DNA of 64,000 nucleotides from an uncultured Acetatifactor sp. Its GTDB lineage: Bacteria; Bacillota; Clostridia; Lachnospirales; Lachnospiraceae. Below the pieces are notes generated by a model. That model ran no database searches, had not been told where the DNA came from, and worked only from the letters and a program-made list of their open reading frames with translations. Below are positions 42,150 through 53,160 of this stretch, piece after piece. The stretch is taken from contig CAKSAM010000002.1 in NCBI GenBank assembly GCA_934436245.1, forward strand, positions 1-64,000, in the 5' to 3' direction. A program made the translations under genes and the position numbers. Within the stretch, counting starts at the first letter, position 1. Each line of letters opens with the position of its first letter.

Positions 42150-44957
42150 ATGGCATCTTCATCAGGCAAAAGAACATCATCTTCCAATAGGACAAGAAAG
42201 AGTACAAAAAGCGGCCGCAGCAGACAGACACAAAGTCCTGCCAAGGACAGTGAACTTTTCCATGAGATTGGTCTGATCGTACTGTTTGTGGCAATGGTGA
42301 TTTTATTTTGTTGTAATTTTGGTATTATCGGCCCGGTTGGCAATGCGATCAGTGGGGTATTATTCGGTATTTTCGGATTTACTGCCTATATAGCACCGGT
42401 AGTGCTGTTCCTGGCTGTGGCTTTCTGGTTTGCCAATGAGGGCAACCCTACCGCTGTGCGGAAAATGATCGCCGGTGTTGTATTGTTTCTGATGATCGGC
42501 GTAATCTGCGATCTGATCGCCAGAACTGCCGGCTCTATGGAGCAGTACGATATCAAAGCGTTATATATGGACTGTAGTACCGGTAGAAAAGGCGGCGGCG
42601 TTCTGGCAGGAAGCATTTGTTATCTGCTGCTGCATTATCTGGAAACAGTGGGAACAGTTCTGGTAGTCTTATTGTGTTCTGTGATCAGTGTGATCCTTTT
42701 AACGGAGCGATCTTTCCTAAACAGTATGCGGAATGGCGGAGAACGTATTCGCGAGTATTCCAGGGAAGACGCTGTAAGACGTCGTGAAAACGCAGAAATC
42801 CGCAGACAGGAACAGGAAGAACGCACTTCTCAGAGGGAAGAGGCCCGTCGTATCCGGGAAGAGGAAAGACGCATTCGCGAGGAGGAACGCAGACTTCGTG
42901 CGGAAGAAAAGGAAAACGAACAGATACTGAATGCGGTTCCGAGGAGAGAGAAAAAAGTATCCGGTGTTATGATGGATACTTCATTGAAGAAACAGGATAT
43001 TCTGAATAACGGCAGACGAGAAGATATTCATGAAATCGTATATGACGAGGCAGCACAGCCGGCACCGGTTGTAGAAGAGACGAAAGTTATTTCCAGTGAT
43101 TTTGAAAATCTCAAAGTAACCGGAATGCATCAGGTGACAATGCAGGAGACAGCCACGGATACTTCTTATGAAGAGATTCCTGTGGAGGAAGTGAACAGCG
43201 CAGCAACGTTCAAAAAGCCTTTTGAACGGAGAGAATCCTGGCAGGAAGAGGCTGCGCTTCTGACGCCCCAGGCGGAAGCGATCCGTATTCACAAAGAAGA
43301 TATTCCGGAACCTTCGGAAACTTCGGTCTATGAAGAGCCGGTACCGGTCAGGACAAACACGCAGCCGGAAAACCGTATGAGACCGAAGATCACGGCGCCG
43401 GAGCCACCAAAGGGGAATTCGCTGGCTGAGGACCAGATACATAAGGATATTGTAAGAGCTGAGAAACAGCCTCCGGCAGAATATCATATTCCGCCGCTGA
43501 ATCTTCTACAAAAAGGAAAGGCTGCCACGGGAGATTCTTCCAGAGAATTAAAAGAGACTGCCATGCGCTTACAGCAGACATTAAATACCTTTGGTGTAAA
43601 GGTAACGATCACTGATATCAGTCAGGGCCCCAGCGTCACACGCTATGAACTGCAGCCGGAACAGGGCGTCAAGGTATCCAAAATCGTAGGTCTGGCGGAT
43701 GATATCAAGTTGAATCTGGCGGCAACAGATATTCGTATTGAAGCGCCGATTCCCGGGAAAGCGGCAATCGGTATTGAAGTTCCGAATAAAGAAAATATGA
43801 TGGTGGCGCTCAGAGATCTTCTGGAAAGCAAAGAGTTCCAGGAATTCCCTTCCAAGCTTGCTTTTGCGGTAGGTAAGGATATCGCCGGTAAAACGGTGGT
43901 TGCGGATATTGCGAAGATGCCCCATATGCTGATCGCCGGAGCTACCGGTTCCGGTAAGTCTGTATGTATCAATACTCTGATCATGAGTATTTTATATAAG
44001 GCACATCCTGATGATGTGAAATTGATCATGGTGGATCCCAAGGTGGTGGAGTTGAGTGTGTATAACGGGATTCCGCATCTGCTGATCCCTGTTGTGACAG
44101 ATCCCAAGAAAGCATCTGCCGCATTGCACTGGGGCGTCAGTGAGATGGAGGATCGTTATCGGAAGTTTGCAGATTATAACGTCCGTGATCTGAAGGGCTA
44201 CAATAAGAAGATTGAGAGTATGCCTGTTCCAGAGGGACAGGAAGCGCCGAAGAAGATGCCACAGATTGTTATTATTGTAGACGAACTGGCAGATCTGATG
44301 ATGGTATGCCCAGGTGAAGTGGAAGAATCCATCTGTCGCCTGGCACAGCTGGCAAGAGCAGCGGGAATTCATCTGATCATTGCCACGCAGCGTCCCAGTG
44401 TGGATGTCATTACCGGCCTGATCAAGGCGAATATGCCCAGCCGTGTAGCATTTTCCGTGTCCAGCGGTGTCGATTCCCGTACTATTCTTGATATGAATGG
44501 TGCGGAAAAACTTCTTGGAAAAGGAGATATGCTCTTTTATCCTCAGGGATATGCCAAACCGGCCCGTGTGCAAGGGGCTTTTGTATCGGATAAGGAAGTA
44601 TCGGACGTTGTAGATTATCTCAAGAATCAGTCTCTGGGCAATATCTATAGCAATTATGCTGAAGACATTGAAGAGAAGATCAAAAACATCGGCACATCCG
44701 GTGGCTCATCATCAGGAGGCTCCGGCGGAGGGAATGACCGGGATGAGTATTTCGAAGAGGCAGCACGTTTTATTATCGATAAGGACAAAGCGTCCATCGG
44801 TATGCTGCAACGTGTACTTAAAATCGGTTTTAACCGGGCAGCCAGAATCATGGATCAGTTATGTGAATATGGCGTGGTCGGAGAAGAAGAGGGAACAAAG
44901 CCCAGAAAAGTACTTATGAGTATGGAACAGTTCGAGCAGCTGCTGGAGGAAATCTGA
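42150..44957 (+). CDS. FtsK/SpoIIIE DNA translocase
   Basis: Pumps chromosomal DNA through the division or sporulation septum. The 935-residue protein has four N-terminal membrane helices (~35-180), a Glu/Arg-rich coiled linker (~200-260), a Pro-rich linker to ~440, the RecA-like motor with Walker [10 protein letters not shown] (from residue ~597) and Walker [14 protein letters not shown], a short Gly/Ser-rich linker, and the C-terminal gamma winged helix (~870-935) that reads polar DNA motifs. Both FtsK and SpoIIIE share this layout; the tepA neighbour favours the SpoIIIE orthologue. Confidence 0.95.
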   Translation: MASSSGKRTSSSNRTRKSTKSGRSRQTQSPAKDSELFHEIGLIVLFVAMVILFCCNFGIIGPVGNAISGVLFGIFGFTAYIAPVVLFLAVAFWFANEGNPTAVRKMIAGVVLFLMIGVICDLIARTAGSMEQYDIKALYMDCSTGRKGGGVLAGSICYLLLHYLETVGTVLVVLLCSVISVILLTERSFLNSMRNGGERIREYSREDAVRRRENAEIRRQEQEERTSQREEARRIREEERRIREEERRLRAEEKENEQILNAVPRREKKVSGVMMDTSLKKQDILNNGRREDIHEIVYDEAAQPAPVVEETKVISSDFENLKVTGMHQVTMQETATDTSYEEIPVEEVNSAATFKKPFERRESWQEEAALLTPQAEAIRIHKEDIPEPSETSVYEEPVPVRTNTQPENRMRPKITAPEPPKGNSLAEDQIHKDIVRAEKQPPAEYHIPPLNLLQKGKAATGDSSRELKETAMRLQQTLNTFGVKVTITDISQGPSVTRYELQPEQGVKVSKIVGLADDIKLNLAATDIRIEAPIPGKAAIGIEVPNKENMMVALRDLLESKEFQEFPSKLAFAVGKDIAGKTVVADIAKMPHMLIAGATGSGKSVCINTLIMSILYKAHPDDVKLIMVDPKVVELSVYNGIPHLLIPVVTDPKKASAALHWGVSEMEDRYRKFADYNVRDLKGYNKKIESMPVPEGQEAPKKMPQIVIIVDELADLMMVCPGEVEESICRLAQLARAAGIHLIIATQRPSVDVITGLIKANMPSRVAFSVSSGVDSRTILDMNGAEKLLGKGDMLFYPQGYAKPARVQGAFVSDKEVSDVVDYLKNQSLGNIYSNYAEDIEEKIKNIGTSGGSSSGGSGGGNDRDEYFEEAARFIIDKDKASIGMLQRVLKIGFNRAARIMDQLCEYGVVGEEEGTKPRKVLMSMEQFEQLLEEI

Positions 44958-45000
44958 CAATCTGATACTTGGGCTGTCTGAATAAACGGAGGGAAAACAC

Positions 45001-46671
45001 ATGAAAACAGATATTGAAATCGCACAGGAAGCGGTAATGGAGCCTATTACAGAAGTTGCTGCGAGAATGGGAATAGAAGCTGATGATCTGGAGCTTTACG
45101 GCAAGTATAAAGCAAAGCTTTCGGAAGATTTTTTAAGGAAGAACGCAGATCGTCCCAATGGAAAGCTGATTCTGGTGACGGCGATCAATCCTACCCCTGC
45201 GGGAGAAGGCAAGACCACGACCACGGTAGGCCTGGGAGAAGCTTTCGGAAGAATGGGGAAAAAGGCTGTCATTGCACTAAGAGAGCCTTCTTTAGGTCCC
45301 TGCTTTGGTATTAAGGGCGGTGCTGCCGGAGGCGGCTATGCCCAGGTAGTTCCGATGGAGGAACTGAACCTGCATTTTACCGGGGATTTTCATGCGATTA
45401 CCTCTGCCAATAATCTTCTGGCTGCACTTTTGGATAATCATATCCAGCAGGGCAATGAACTGGAAATCGATACCAGACAGATCGTCTGGAAACGTTGTGA
45501 GGATATGAACGACCGCGTACTGCGCAATATCGTAGTAGGCCTTGGCAACAAGACAGACGGCTTTGTCAGAGAGGATCATTTTGTTATTACAGTTGCCAGT
45601 GAGATCATGGCAATTCTGTGCCTGGCAGATGATATGAAAGATCTGAAGGAACGTCTGTCGAAGATTGTAGTTGCTTATAATTATCAGGGAGAACCGGTTA
45701 CGGCAGGACAACTGAAAGCTGTGGGTGCTATGGCAGCCCTGTTAAAAGATGCCATGAAACCGAACCTGATTCAGACACTGGAGCATACACCGGCGCTGGT
45801 ACACGGTGGTCCCTTTGCCAATATTGCCCATGGATGTAATTCGGTGAGAGCCACAAAAGCTGCTCTGAAAATGGCGGATTATTGTATTACAGAGGCAGGC
45901 TTCGGTGCAGATCTGGGCGCTGAAAAATTCTTTGATATCAAGTGCCGCATGGCAGGGCTGACGCCTGATGCAGTGGTACTGGTAGCAACGATCCGTGCGT
46001 TGAAATACAATGGGGGTGTCGCTAAAACGGACCTGGGAACAGAGAACCTGGATGCCCTGAAAAAGGGAATTGTCAATCTGGAGAAACATATTGAAAACCT
46101 GCAGAAATATGGTGTACCTGTGGTGGTGACTCTGAATTCTTTTATCACAGACAGTGAAGCCGAAACTGCTTATGTAAAAGAGTTCTGTGAAGCGAAGGGC
46201 TGTGAGTTCGCACTTTCCGAAGTATGGGAAAAAGGTGGAGAAGGCGGAATCGCACTGGCTGAAAAAGTTTTAAAGACTATGGAAGAAAAAGAAAATCATT
46301 TCCATGTTCTTTACGATGATGAAGCATCTCTGAAGGATAAGATCACAAAGATCGCACAGGAAATATACGGAGCAGACAGTGTGAGCTTTGCACCTGCCGC
46401 AGCAAAACAGCTAAAGAGACTGACAGAGCTCGGATTCGGAAATCTGCCGGTCTGCATGGCGAAAAACCAGTATTCTCTGTCGGATGACCCCACACTGCTT
46501 GGCAGACCCTCCGGTTTTGAATTAAATGTCAGAGAGGCATATGTTTCTGCAGGAGCCGGATTTGTTGTCGTTCTTACCGGTGCGGTTATGACTATGCCGG
46601 GACTGCCCAAGGCACCTGCTGCCTATAATATTGATGTAGACGATACAGGAAGAATCGTTGGATTGTTCTGA
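45001..46671 (+). CDS. fhs: Formate-tetrahydrofolate ligase
   Basis: ATP-dependent ligation of formate to THF, giving 10-formyl-THF. The 556-residue protein has the P-loop-like [38 protein letters not shown] and [14 protein letters not shown] signatures. Length is typical. AACGGAGGG precedes ATG 45001. folD follows by 18 bases, making the methyl-branch steps from formate to methylene-THF; it may serve purine synthesis or acetogenesis. Confidence 0.97.
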   Translation: MKTDIEIAQEAVMEPITEVAARMGIEADDLELYGKYKAKLSEDFLRKNADRPNGKLILVTAINPTPAGEGKTTTTVGLGEAFGRMGKKAVIALREPSLGPCFGIKGGAAGGGYAQVVPMEELNLHFTGDFHAITSANNLLAALLDNHIQQGNELEIDTRQIVWKRCEDMNDRVLRNIVVGLGNKTDGFVREDHFVITVASEIMAILCLADDMKDLKERLSKIVVAYNYQGEPVTAGQLKAVGAMAALLKDAMKPNLIQTLEHTPALVHGGPFANIAHGCNSVRATKAALKMADYCITEAGFGADLGAEKFFDIKCRMAGLTPDAVVLVATIRALKYNGGVAKTDLGTENLDALKKGIVNLEKHIENLQKYGVPVVVTLNSFITDSEAETAYVKEFCEAKGCEFALSEVWEKGGEGGIALAEKVLKTMEEKENHFHVLYDDEASLKDKITKIAQEIYGADSVSFAPAAAKQLKRLTELGFGNLPVCMAKNQYSLSDDPTLLGRPSGFELNVREAYVSAGAGFVVVLTGAVMTMPGLPKAPAAYNIDVDDTGRIVGLF

Positions 46672-46689
46672 TAAGGAGGGAAGTGTCCC

Positions 46690-47544
46690 ATGGCACAGTT
46701 AATAGATGGAAAGGCAATTTCCACGCAGATCAAAGAGGAAGTAAAAGAAAAGGTCGCAAGGTTAAAAGAACAGGGGCGTGAAGTGACTCTGGTTGTAATA
46801 CAGGTAGGTGCAGATCCGGCCTCCAGCGTATATGTACGTAATAAAAAGAAGGCATGTGAATATGTGGGAATCCGTTCTCTGGCTTATGAACTTGCGGAAG
46901 AAACAACAGAGAACGAATTATTAGATCTGATCCATGAACTGAATGACAGAGCAGACGTCAACGGGATTCTGGTACAACTGCCGCTGCCTGCACACATTGA
47001 CGAAGAAAAGGTACTGGATTCTATTTCGTCTCTAAAAGATGTAGACGGATTTCATCCTCAGAATGTCGGTGCGCTTTGCATCGGTAAACCCGGTTTTGTT
47101 TCCTGTACACCGGCAGGAGTGATTCAGCTGTTAAAACGCTCAGGTATTGAAATTGCAGGAAAAGAATGTGTTGTGATCGGCAGGAGTAACATTGTCGGTA
47201 AACCTATGGCATTATTATTGCTACGTGAAAATGGTACCGTTACGATTGCCCACAGTCGCACAAAGGATCTGAAGGAAGTGACGAAAAGGGCGGATATTCT
47301 GGTGGTTGCAGTCGGTAAGCCCAGGATGATCACAGCTGATTATGTAAAAGAAGGTGCCGTTGTTATTGATGTGGGAATCCATCGCAATGAACAGAATAAA
47401 TTATGCGGTGATGTGGACTTTGAAAGCGTAGAACCGGTGTGCAGCGCAATTACACCTGTTCCCGGTGGAGTAGGTCCTATGACCATAGCCATGCTTATGA
47501 ATAACTGTCTGGAATCAGTTTCGTTACAGGCAGTAAGAGGATAG
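46690..47544 (+). CDS. folD: Methylene-THF dehydrogenase/methenyl-THF cyclohydrolase
   Basis: A 284-residue bifunctional enzyme linking 10-formyl-, methenyl- and methylene-THF with NADP(H). It has the catalytic YVRNKKKACEYVGI (Tyr/Lys), VQLPLPAHI, the DVDGFHPQNVG loop, and GRSNIVGKPMALLL for cofactor, ending with PVPGGVGPMTIAMLMNN. It lies in an operon with fhs and 4 bases before the zinc-ribbon gene. Confidence 0.97.
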   Translation: MAQLIDGKAISTQIKEEVKEKVARLKEQGREVTLVVIQVGADPASSVYVRNKKKACEYVGIRSLAYELAEETTENELLDLIHELNDRADVNGILVQLPLPAHIDEEKVLDSISSLKDVDGFHPQNVGALCIGKPGFVSCTPAGVIQLLKRSGIEIAGKECVVIGRSNIVGKPMALLLLRENGTVTIAHSRTKDLKEVTKRADILVVAVGKPRMITADYVKEGAVVIDVGIHRNEQNKLCGDVDFESVEPVCSAITPVPGGVGPMTIAMLMNNCLESVSLQAVRG

Positions 47545-47548
47545 TTGT

Positions 47549-49009
47549 ATGAAGTGTCCGAATTGTGGGGCTGAGATGAAAGAGGGGACACTCTATTGTG
47601 AACATTGTGGAGAAGATATCCATATTGTTCCCGATTTCGAACCGGAAATAGAATACAACATGGAGCAGACGCTGAACGATATTGCCAAAGAAATGGAACC
47701 GGAAACGGAGAAGGATAAGGAAGATGCGCTGCAAGATGCTACAGAGTTTCAGGACTGGGATGAACCGTCAGGAAATCAGACCATCAGACATCCGTTCCGC
47801 TGGAAATTTATTTTGCTGGCATTGGTACTTGTGGTTGTGGCAGTCGTGTGTACCGGCTTTGGAATTTCATATTCCCATTATCATTCTGCCGAATACCAGA
47901 TAAGGTGTGCCAAAGATTATGTCGCCAGAGAGGAATATGATCAGGCTATTGCCTGTTATGAAAGGGCATTGGAAATAGATCCCGGAAATATTACTTTAAA
48001 ATTTGAACTGGCAGATATTTATTTCCAAAAAAACAACAAGATCGAATATGAATATTTACTCCGTGAGATTGTTGCTGATCCTACAGCGACTACAGAACAA
48101 CTGGAAAGTGCTTATGGAAAACTGATCGCTATTTATGCCGCAAGGGAAGATCACAAAACGATCAATGATCTTTTACAGAATTGCGGCAATGTGAATATTA
48201 TGAGCAAGTACCAGAGTTATATGGCAATGGAGCCGGAATTCAGCCTGCAGGAAGGCTATTATACCAGCATTCAGCCATTGAAACTGACCACTTTCGGAAG
48301 CGGAAAAATTTACTATACCATGGACGGAAGTGAGCCTGGGGAAAACAGTTCTCTGTATACGGCACCGATTTTGCTGGAAAGTGGTGATTACTGCGTGAAA
48401 GCAATCTATATCAATGAGAACGATATCAGCAGCAAAGTGGTCACCAAAAATTATCATATTGAAATTGAGGAACTAAGCGCACCGGATGTGACCGCAGTCA
48501 GTGGAGATTATAAATTTCCGATTAATATTGAAGTCTCTGACGGCGAAGATGTCTATTATACGACAGACGGTTCTGATCCTACGCAGAATTCTTCTGTATA
48601 TATCGGACCGATTCCCATGCCATTAGGAAAATCTGTATTTCGTTTTATTCGAATTGCAGACGGCAGGAAGAGTGAGATTGTGGAGAAAAGCTATAATCTG
48701 GTGATGAATACGGAATATATGCCGGATGAGGCTGTGCAGGATGTGATCAATTATTGCATACAGAACGGAAAGATATTGGATGAATCCGGCAGCTTTGATG
48801 AATCAGGGGCAGCATATCTGTATCAATATCAATATGTGACCAATATTAACAAAGTGGACGATTTTTATGTGATTGCGGAGATTTACAGAGGGGAAGACGG
48901 TACTCTTACCAAAACAGGAAACCTGTTCGCTGTGAATGCGTATACCCGGGAATTATATAAATTGCAAAAGGACGAAAGCAGCCGCCAATATCAGCTGGTA
49001 ACTGTTTAG
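47549..49009 (+). CDS. Zinc-ribbon, TPR and chitobiase-like-repeat membrane protein
   Basis: A 486-residue protein of unusual make-up: N-terminal zinc ribbon (CPNC...CEHC, residues 3-21), acidic stretch, one membrane helix (~88-112), TPR-like helices (~125-225; YDQAIACYERALEIDPGN), then two chitobiase C-terminal-type beta domains (~245-400; IYYTMDGSEPG, VYYTTDGSDPT), and a final alpha/beta region. The zinc ribbon would be cytoplasmic and the rest outside. Function unknown; wall or glycan binding is a guess from the beta domains. It starts 4 bases after folD and so is co-transcribed with it. Confidence 0.8.
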   Translation: MKCPNCGAEMKEGTLYCEHCGEDIHIVPDFEPEIEYNMEQTLNDIAKEMEPETEKDKEDALQDATEFQDWDEPSGNQTIRHPFRWKFILLALVLVVVAVVCTGFGISYSHYHSAEYQIRCAKDYVAREEYDQAIACYERALEIDPGNITLKFELADIYFQKNNKIEYEYLLREIVADPTATTEQLESAYGKLIAIYAAREDHKTINDLLQNCGNVNIMSKYQSYMAMEPEFSLQEGYYTSIQPLKLTTFGSGKIYYTMDGSEPGENSSLYTAPILLESGDYCVKAIYINENDISSKVVTKNYHIEIEELSAPDVTAVSGDYKFPINIEVSDGEDVYYTTDGSDPTQNSSVYIGPIPMPLGKSVFRFIRIADGRKSEIVEKSYNLVMNTEYMPDEAVQDVINYCIQNGKILDESGSFDESGAAYLYQYQYVTNINKVDDFYVIAEIYRGEDGTLTKTGNLFAVNAYTRELYKLQKDESSRQYQLVTV

Positions 49010-49043
49010 AAATAAATACTTACAGAAGGGACGGAAAAGAAAA

Positions 49044-49922
49044 ATGTATAAGATCGTAAAAAAACAGGAGCTGACAACCAACATCTATCTGATGGAAGTT
49101 GAGGCAGAAAGAGTGGCAAAGACCTGTGAACCGGGGCAGTTTGTCATTGTAAGAATGGATAGTGAGGGAGAGCGTATTCCTTTGACTATCTGTGATTACA
49201 ACAGAGAGAAGGGAACGGTTACTATTGTATTTCAGACGGTAGGAGCCGGCACAAAGCTGATGGCTCAGTTAGAAGAAGGAGAATATTTCCATGATTTTGT
49301 AGGTCCTTTAGGATGCCCTTCTGAACTGATAGAACAGCCGTTGGAGGAAGTAAAGGCAAAGAAGATCCTCTTTGTGGCAGGTGGTGTAGGTGCTGCACCG
49401 GTATACCCTCAGGTAAAATGGCTGCATGAGCATGGGATTGCAGCTGATGTTATTGTGGGCAGTAAGACCAAAGACCTGCTGATTCTGGAGAAAGAAATGG
49501 AAGCAGTGGCAGGTAACCTGTATGTAACTACAGATGATGGATCCTATGGAAGAAGCGGCATGGTGACCCAGACCATCAAAGATCTGGTGGCAGAAGGTAA
49601 CAAATATGATTTGTGTATTGCCATTGGTCCCATGATCATGATGAAATTTGTCTGCCTTTTAACCAAAGAACTGGAAATTCCCACAGTGGTCAGTCTGAAT
49701 CCCATTATGGTAGACGGTACCGGTATGTGTGGAGCATGTCGTGTAACCGTTGGTGGAAAAGTAAAGTTTGCATGCGTGGACGGACCTGAGTTCAATGGTC
49801 ATGAAGTAAATTTTGACGAGGCAATGAGACGCCAGCAGATCTACAAGACAGCAGAGGGACGGGCAATGCTGGCTCTGGAAGAGGGAGATACCCATCATGG
49901 CGGATGTGGCAATTGTCAATAG
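49044..49922 (+). CDS. nfnA: FAD/NAD-binding ferredoxin-NADP reductase subunit (NfnA-like)
   Basis: A 292-residue protein of the sulfide/dihydroorotate-dehydrogenase-like group: FAD domain with RIPLTICDYN, NAD(P) domain with VAGGVGAAPVYPQ, and a C-terminal [2Fe-2S] site from cysteines in GMCGACRVTVGGKVKFAC. Paired with the adjacent NfnB-like subunit it would form NfnAB, which couples NADH and reduced ferredoxin oxidation to NADP+ reduction by flavin-based electron bifurcation. The pairing and anaerobic context support this over a lone glutamate synthase subunit. Confidence 0.85.
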   Translation: MYKIVKKQELTTNIYLMEVEAERVAKTCEPGQFVIVRMDSEGERIPLTICDYNREKGTVTIVFQTVGAGTKLMAQLEEGEYFHDFVGPLGCPSELIEQPLEEVKAKKILFVAGGVGAAPVYPQVKWLHEHGIAADVIVGSKTKDLLILEKEMEAVAGNLYVTTDDGSYGRSGMVTQTIKDLVAEGNKYDLCIAIGPMIMMKFVCLLTKELEIPTVVSLNPIMVDGTGMCGACRVTVGGKVKFACVDGPEFNGHEVNFDEAMRRQQIYKTAEGRAMLALEEGDTHHGGCGNCQ

Positions 49923-49987
49923 AATTCTTTTACAGCAGCCGAAAAATTTGAACACGATAAATCAGAAAGGCATGGTTAAATAATAAA

Positions 49988-51373
49988 ATGGATGTATTAA
50001 AGAGAGTTCCTGTCAGAGAACAGGATGCAAAGGAACGTGCTACCAACTTTAAAGAGGTTTGTCTCGGATATAACAAAGAGGAAGCAATGGAAGAGGCTTC
50101 CCGTTGTATTAACTGCAAAAATGCGCAGTGCGTGAAAGGATGCCCCGTGTCCATTCAGATTCCACAGTTCATTGAGCAGGTGAAAAACGGTAATATTGAA
50201 GAAGCTTATCATATCATAGGGGAGTCCAGTGCACTTCCGGCAGTATGCGGCCGTGTGTGCCCTCAGGAGAGTCAGTGTGAAGGAAAATGTATCCGTGGAA
50301 TTAAAGGAGATCCCATTTCCATAGGCAAACTGGAACGTTTTGTAGCAGACTGGGCAAGAGAAAATGGAATCAAACCGACGCCTGCAGCACAGAAAAACGG
50401 TAAAAAGGTAGCTGTGATCGGTTCAGGCCCCGCAGGTCTGACCTGCGCCGGAGATCTGGCCAAAATGGGTTATGATGTAACTATTTTTGAAGCATTGCAT
50501 GAGGCAGGAGGTGTTCTGGTATATGGTATTCCGGAGTTCCGTCTTCCCAAGAGTGCCGTTGTGGCAAAAGAGATCGAGAATGTAAAATCTCTTGGAGTCC
50601 ATATTGAGACCAATGTAGTCGTTGGTAAATCTGTAACGATTGATCAGTTGATGGATGAGGAAGGCTTCCAGGCTGTATTCATCGGTTCCGGTGCGGGACT
50701 GCCGAAATTCATGGGAATTCCGGGTGAGAATGCCAACGGTGTATTCTCGGCAAATGAGTATCTGACCAGAAGTAACCTGATGAAGGCATTTGATCCCGAT
50801 TCCAGAACTCCCATTATGCATGGTAAAAAGGTAGCTGTTGTCGGTGGCGGAAATGTAGCTATGGATGCTGCCAGAACAGCACTGCGTCTGGGGGCTGAGG
50901 TGCATATCGTATACCGTAGAAGTGAAGAAGAACTTCCTGCCAGAGTGGAAGAAGTGCATCATGCGAAGGAAGAAGGTATTATTTTTGATCTTTTGACCAA
51001 TCCGGTAGAGATTCTTTCTGATGACAAGGGCTGGGTAACCGGTATGAAGTGTATCCGCATGGAACTGGGTGAGCCTGATGCAAGCGGCAGACGTCGCCCG
51101 GTAGAGATCCCCGGATCTGAATTTGTAATGGAGCTGGATACAGTGATCATGTCTCTCGGTACCTCTCCCAATCCTTTGATTTCATCTACCACCAAGGGAT
51201 TGGATACTAATAAGTGGAAATGCATTATAGCTGATGAGAATAACGGAAAGACCACAAAGGAAGGTGTATATGCCGGTGGAGATGCAGTAACCGGAGCAGC
51301 TACGGTTATTCTGGCAATGGGAGCAGGCAAAGCTGCAGCCAAAGGCATTGATGAATACCTGAGTGCAAAATAA
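49988..51373 (+). CDS. nfnB: NfnB-like / glutamate synthase small-subunit-type flavoprotein
   Basis: A 461-residue protein: N-terminal Fe-S domain with CINCKNAQCVKGCPVSIQIP and CGRVCPQESQCEGKC (two [4Fe-4S] clusters), then FAD (VIGSGPAGLTCAGDLA) and NADPH (VVGGGNVAMDAARTA) Rossmann domains. It is homologous to the GltD subunit and usually annotated as NADPH-dependent glutamate synthase; no large glutamate synthase subunit is near, and the NfnA partner is directly upstream (65 bases), so the NfnB role is preferred. Confidence 0.87.
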   Translation: MDVLKRVPVREQDAKERATNFKEVCLGYNKEEAMEEASRCINCKNAQCVKGCPVSIQIPQFIEQVKNGNIEEAYHIIGESSALPAVCGRVCPQESQCEGKCIRGIKGDPISIGKLERFVADWARENGIKPTPAAQKNGKKVAVIGSGPAGLTCAGDLAKMGYDVTIFEALHEAGGVLVYGIPEFRLPKSAVVAKEIENVKSLGVHIETNVVVGKSVTIDQLMDEEGFQAVFIGSGAGLPKFMGIPGENANGVFSANEYLTRSNLMKAFDPDSRTPIMHGKKVAVVGGGNVAMDAARTALRLGAEVHIVYRRSEEELPARVEEVHHAKEEGIIFDLLTNPVEILSDDKGWVTGMKCIRMELGEPDASGRRRPVEIPGSEFVMELDTVIMSLGTSPNPLISSTTKGLDTNKWKCIIADENNGKTTKEGVYAGGDAVTGAATVILAMGAGKAAAKGIDEYLSAK

Positions 51374-51441
51374 TTATCCCGGATCCCATTCCTCTGACAC
51401 CGACAGATGCATATGGAATGAGAAGCAGAATGGAGGATTAC

Positions 51442-51741
51442 ATGGTAAGACATATTGTTATGTGGAGCCTGGAAGGTGATCTGACCTCCCAGGAAAAGAG
51501 AGCAGCCGCTGAGAAGATCAAGGCATTATTGGAGCCGATTAAAAATAAGGTTCCCGGTGCCGTAAAAGTAGAAGTGATCATCAATGAACTGGACAGCAGC
51601 AACCGGGATGTGGCTCTGATCTCTGAGTTTACAGATACGGAGGCACTGGCTGCTTATCAGGTACATCCGGATCATCTGGCAGCAAAGGAATATATTGGAT
51701 CTGTGGCAGGAGGAAGAGCCTGCCTGGATTACGAATATTAA
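51442..51741 (+). CDS. Dabb-domain (stress-responsive A/B barrel) protein
   Basis: A 99-residue single-domain Dabb protein: MVRHIVMWSLE at the start, central VKVEVIINELDSSNRDVALISEF strands, and HPDHLAAKEYI near the end are typical. Small ferredoxin-like-fold homodimers; the ligand is unknown. ATG 51442 follows TGGAGG; the frame from 51418 lacks a site. It lies between nfnB and the next zinc-ribbon gene. Confidence 0.88.
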   Translation: MVRHIVMWSLEGDLTSQEKRAAAEKIKALLEPIKNKVPGAVKVEVIINELDSSNRDVALISEFTDTEALAAYQVHPDHLAAKEYIGSVAGGRACLDYEY

Positions 51742-51756
51742 GGATGGTGTTAGGGT

Positions 51757-52668
51757 ATGGCATGGTGTCCGAAATGTAAAAATGAATATCGGGAAGGAAT
51801 CACTGTATGTCCCGATTGTGGGAAAACGCTGGTAAGTGAGGAAGAATTGACAGACTGGGCATCTGTTTTGTTCGGAGAACAGGACGAGATGGAAAAGCTA
51901 AGGGATTTTCTTACATACAATGGAATCACTAAAAGCAAGATCGCCCTGGATGATGCAGAACAGGTATATGAGTTGTTTGTAGATTCCAAAGATGAAAAAC
52001 AGGCAAAGACAATTGCAAGAGTATTTCTGGAGCAGCAGGAAAAGAATCGAAAAGAAGATGCGGCGGAGGAAGAAGCTGCCGTTGATGAATTTCTGATGCC
52101 GGAAGATGAAACGGACAATGTATTATTTGAAAAACAGACTGCCGATACCATAAACAGCTTAAATTCTGCGCAGGGTGGCCTGACTTACATGAATAACGGT
52201 ACCAGGGCGGAGGAAAACAGATCTTCTGCCTGGGTACTGTTGGTTGTCGGTGCACTGGGAATGCTTGTTATGATTCTGGGATTTTCAGGGATACTGCCTT
52301 TTCAGGTGGGAAATCCCTATATGTTTTACGGGGTCATGAGTGCTGTCTTTATTCTGTTTATCGTTATGGGCGTGGTATCTATGCGCAATGCAAAAATCTT
52401 TGAAAAAAAGGCAGAGTCTGAAAATTCGTTGGTGGATACTCTGCTCCAATGGAGTAAAGAAAATCTGACAGCAGAGAAAATTGATGAAGGCATTCAAAAT
52501 GCAGCGGATACCCCGGTGGAAGCTTTGTATTACAAGAGATTCGAAGTGATCCGCAGCCAGATGAATCATCAGTTCATGAATCTGGATCAACAAATGTTGG
52601 AAAATTTGATCGACACAAAGATTTATGAGCAGATTTTTCCGGACAATGACGGAGAGACGGAAGAATGA
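51757..52668 (+). CDS. Zinc-ribbon membrane protein, unknown role
   Basis: A 303-residue protein: N-terminal zinc ribbon (CPKC...CPDC, residues 4-22), then a region like the DUF2007 signal-transducing fold (~38-90; LFGEQDEMEKLRDFLTYNGI), an acidic linker, two membrane helices (~150-172 and ~182-203), and a helical C-terminal part. Function not known. It shares the zinc-ribbon plus membrane plan with the gene at 47549 but is otherwise different. Its stop overlaps rlmH by 4 bases, so they are coupled. Confidence 0.75.
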   Translation: MAWCPKCKNEYREGITVCPDCGKTLVSEEELTDWASVLFGEQDEMEKLRDFLTYNGITKSKIALDDAEQVYELFVDSKDEKQAKTIARVFLEQQEKNRKEDAAEEEAAVDEFLMPEDETDNVLFEKQTADTINSLNSAQGGLTYMNNGTRAEENRSSAWVLLVVGALGMLVMILGFSGILPFQVGNPYMFYGVMSAVFILFIVMGVVSMRNAKIFEKKAESENSLVDTLLQWSKENLTAEKIDEGIQNAADTPVEALYYKRFEVIRSQMNHQFMNLDQQMLENLIDTKIYEQIFPDNDGETEE

Positions 52669-53147
52669 TCAAAATATCCATAATATGTGTTGGAAAAGTA
52701 AAAGAAAAATTTTTCCGGGATGCCATAGAGGAATATTGTAAAAGACTGGGGCGTTACACGAAACTCAATATTATTGAGGTAGCAGATGAAATGACACCGG
52801 ATGGCGCAAGTGCTGCTGTGGAAGACCAGATCCGTGAAAAGGAAGGTGCCAGAATCCTTGCAAAACTTCCGCAGGATGCAAGGATCGTCACTCTGGAGAT
52901 TGCAGGAAAAATGTATTCTTCAGAAGAACTTGCTTCCTGGATAGAAGACTGTACCGTGAAAGGAAACAGTCATATCTGCTTTGTGATCGGCGGCTCTCTG
53001 GGATTACATCCTAATGTCTGCCGGAAGGCAGATGCAGCGCTGAGCTTTTCCAAAATGACATTTCCCCATCAACTCATGCGTGTGATTCTGTGTGAACAGA
53101 TATACCGTGCATTCCGGATCATTCAGCATGAACCTTATCACAAGTAA
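52665..53147 (+). CDS. rlmH: 23S rRNA pseudouridine-1915 N3-methyltransferase
   Basis: Methylates pseudouridine 1915 in helix 69 of 23S rRNA, on the 70S ribosome. The 160-residue SPOUT protein has ICVGKVKEKFFRDA at the start, FVIGGSLGL for SAM, the knot region FSKMTFPHQLMRVILCEQIYRA and the C-terminal HEPYHK. Coupled to the upstream gene by ATGA overlap. Confidence 0.96.
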   Translation: MIKISIICVGKVKEKFFRDAIEEYCKRLGRYTKLNIIEVADEMTPDGASAAVEDQIREKEGARILAKLPQDARIVTLEIAGKMYSSEELASWIEDCTVKGNSHICFVIGGSLGLHPNVCRKADAALSFSKMTFPHQLMRVILCEQIYRAFRIIQHEPYHK

Positions 53148-53160
53148 AAGTTGGTATGCT

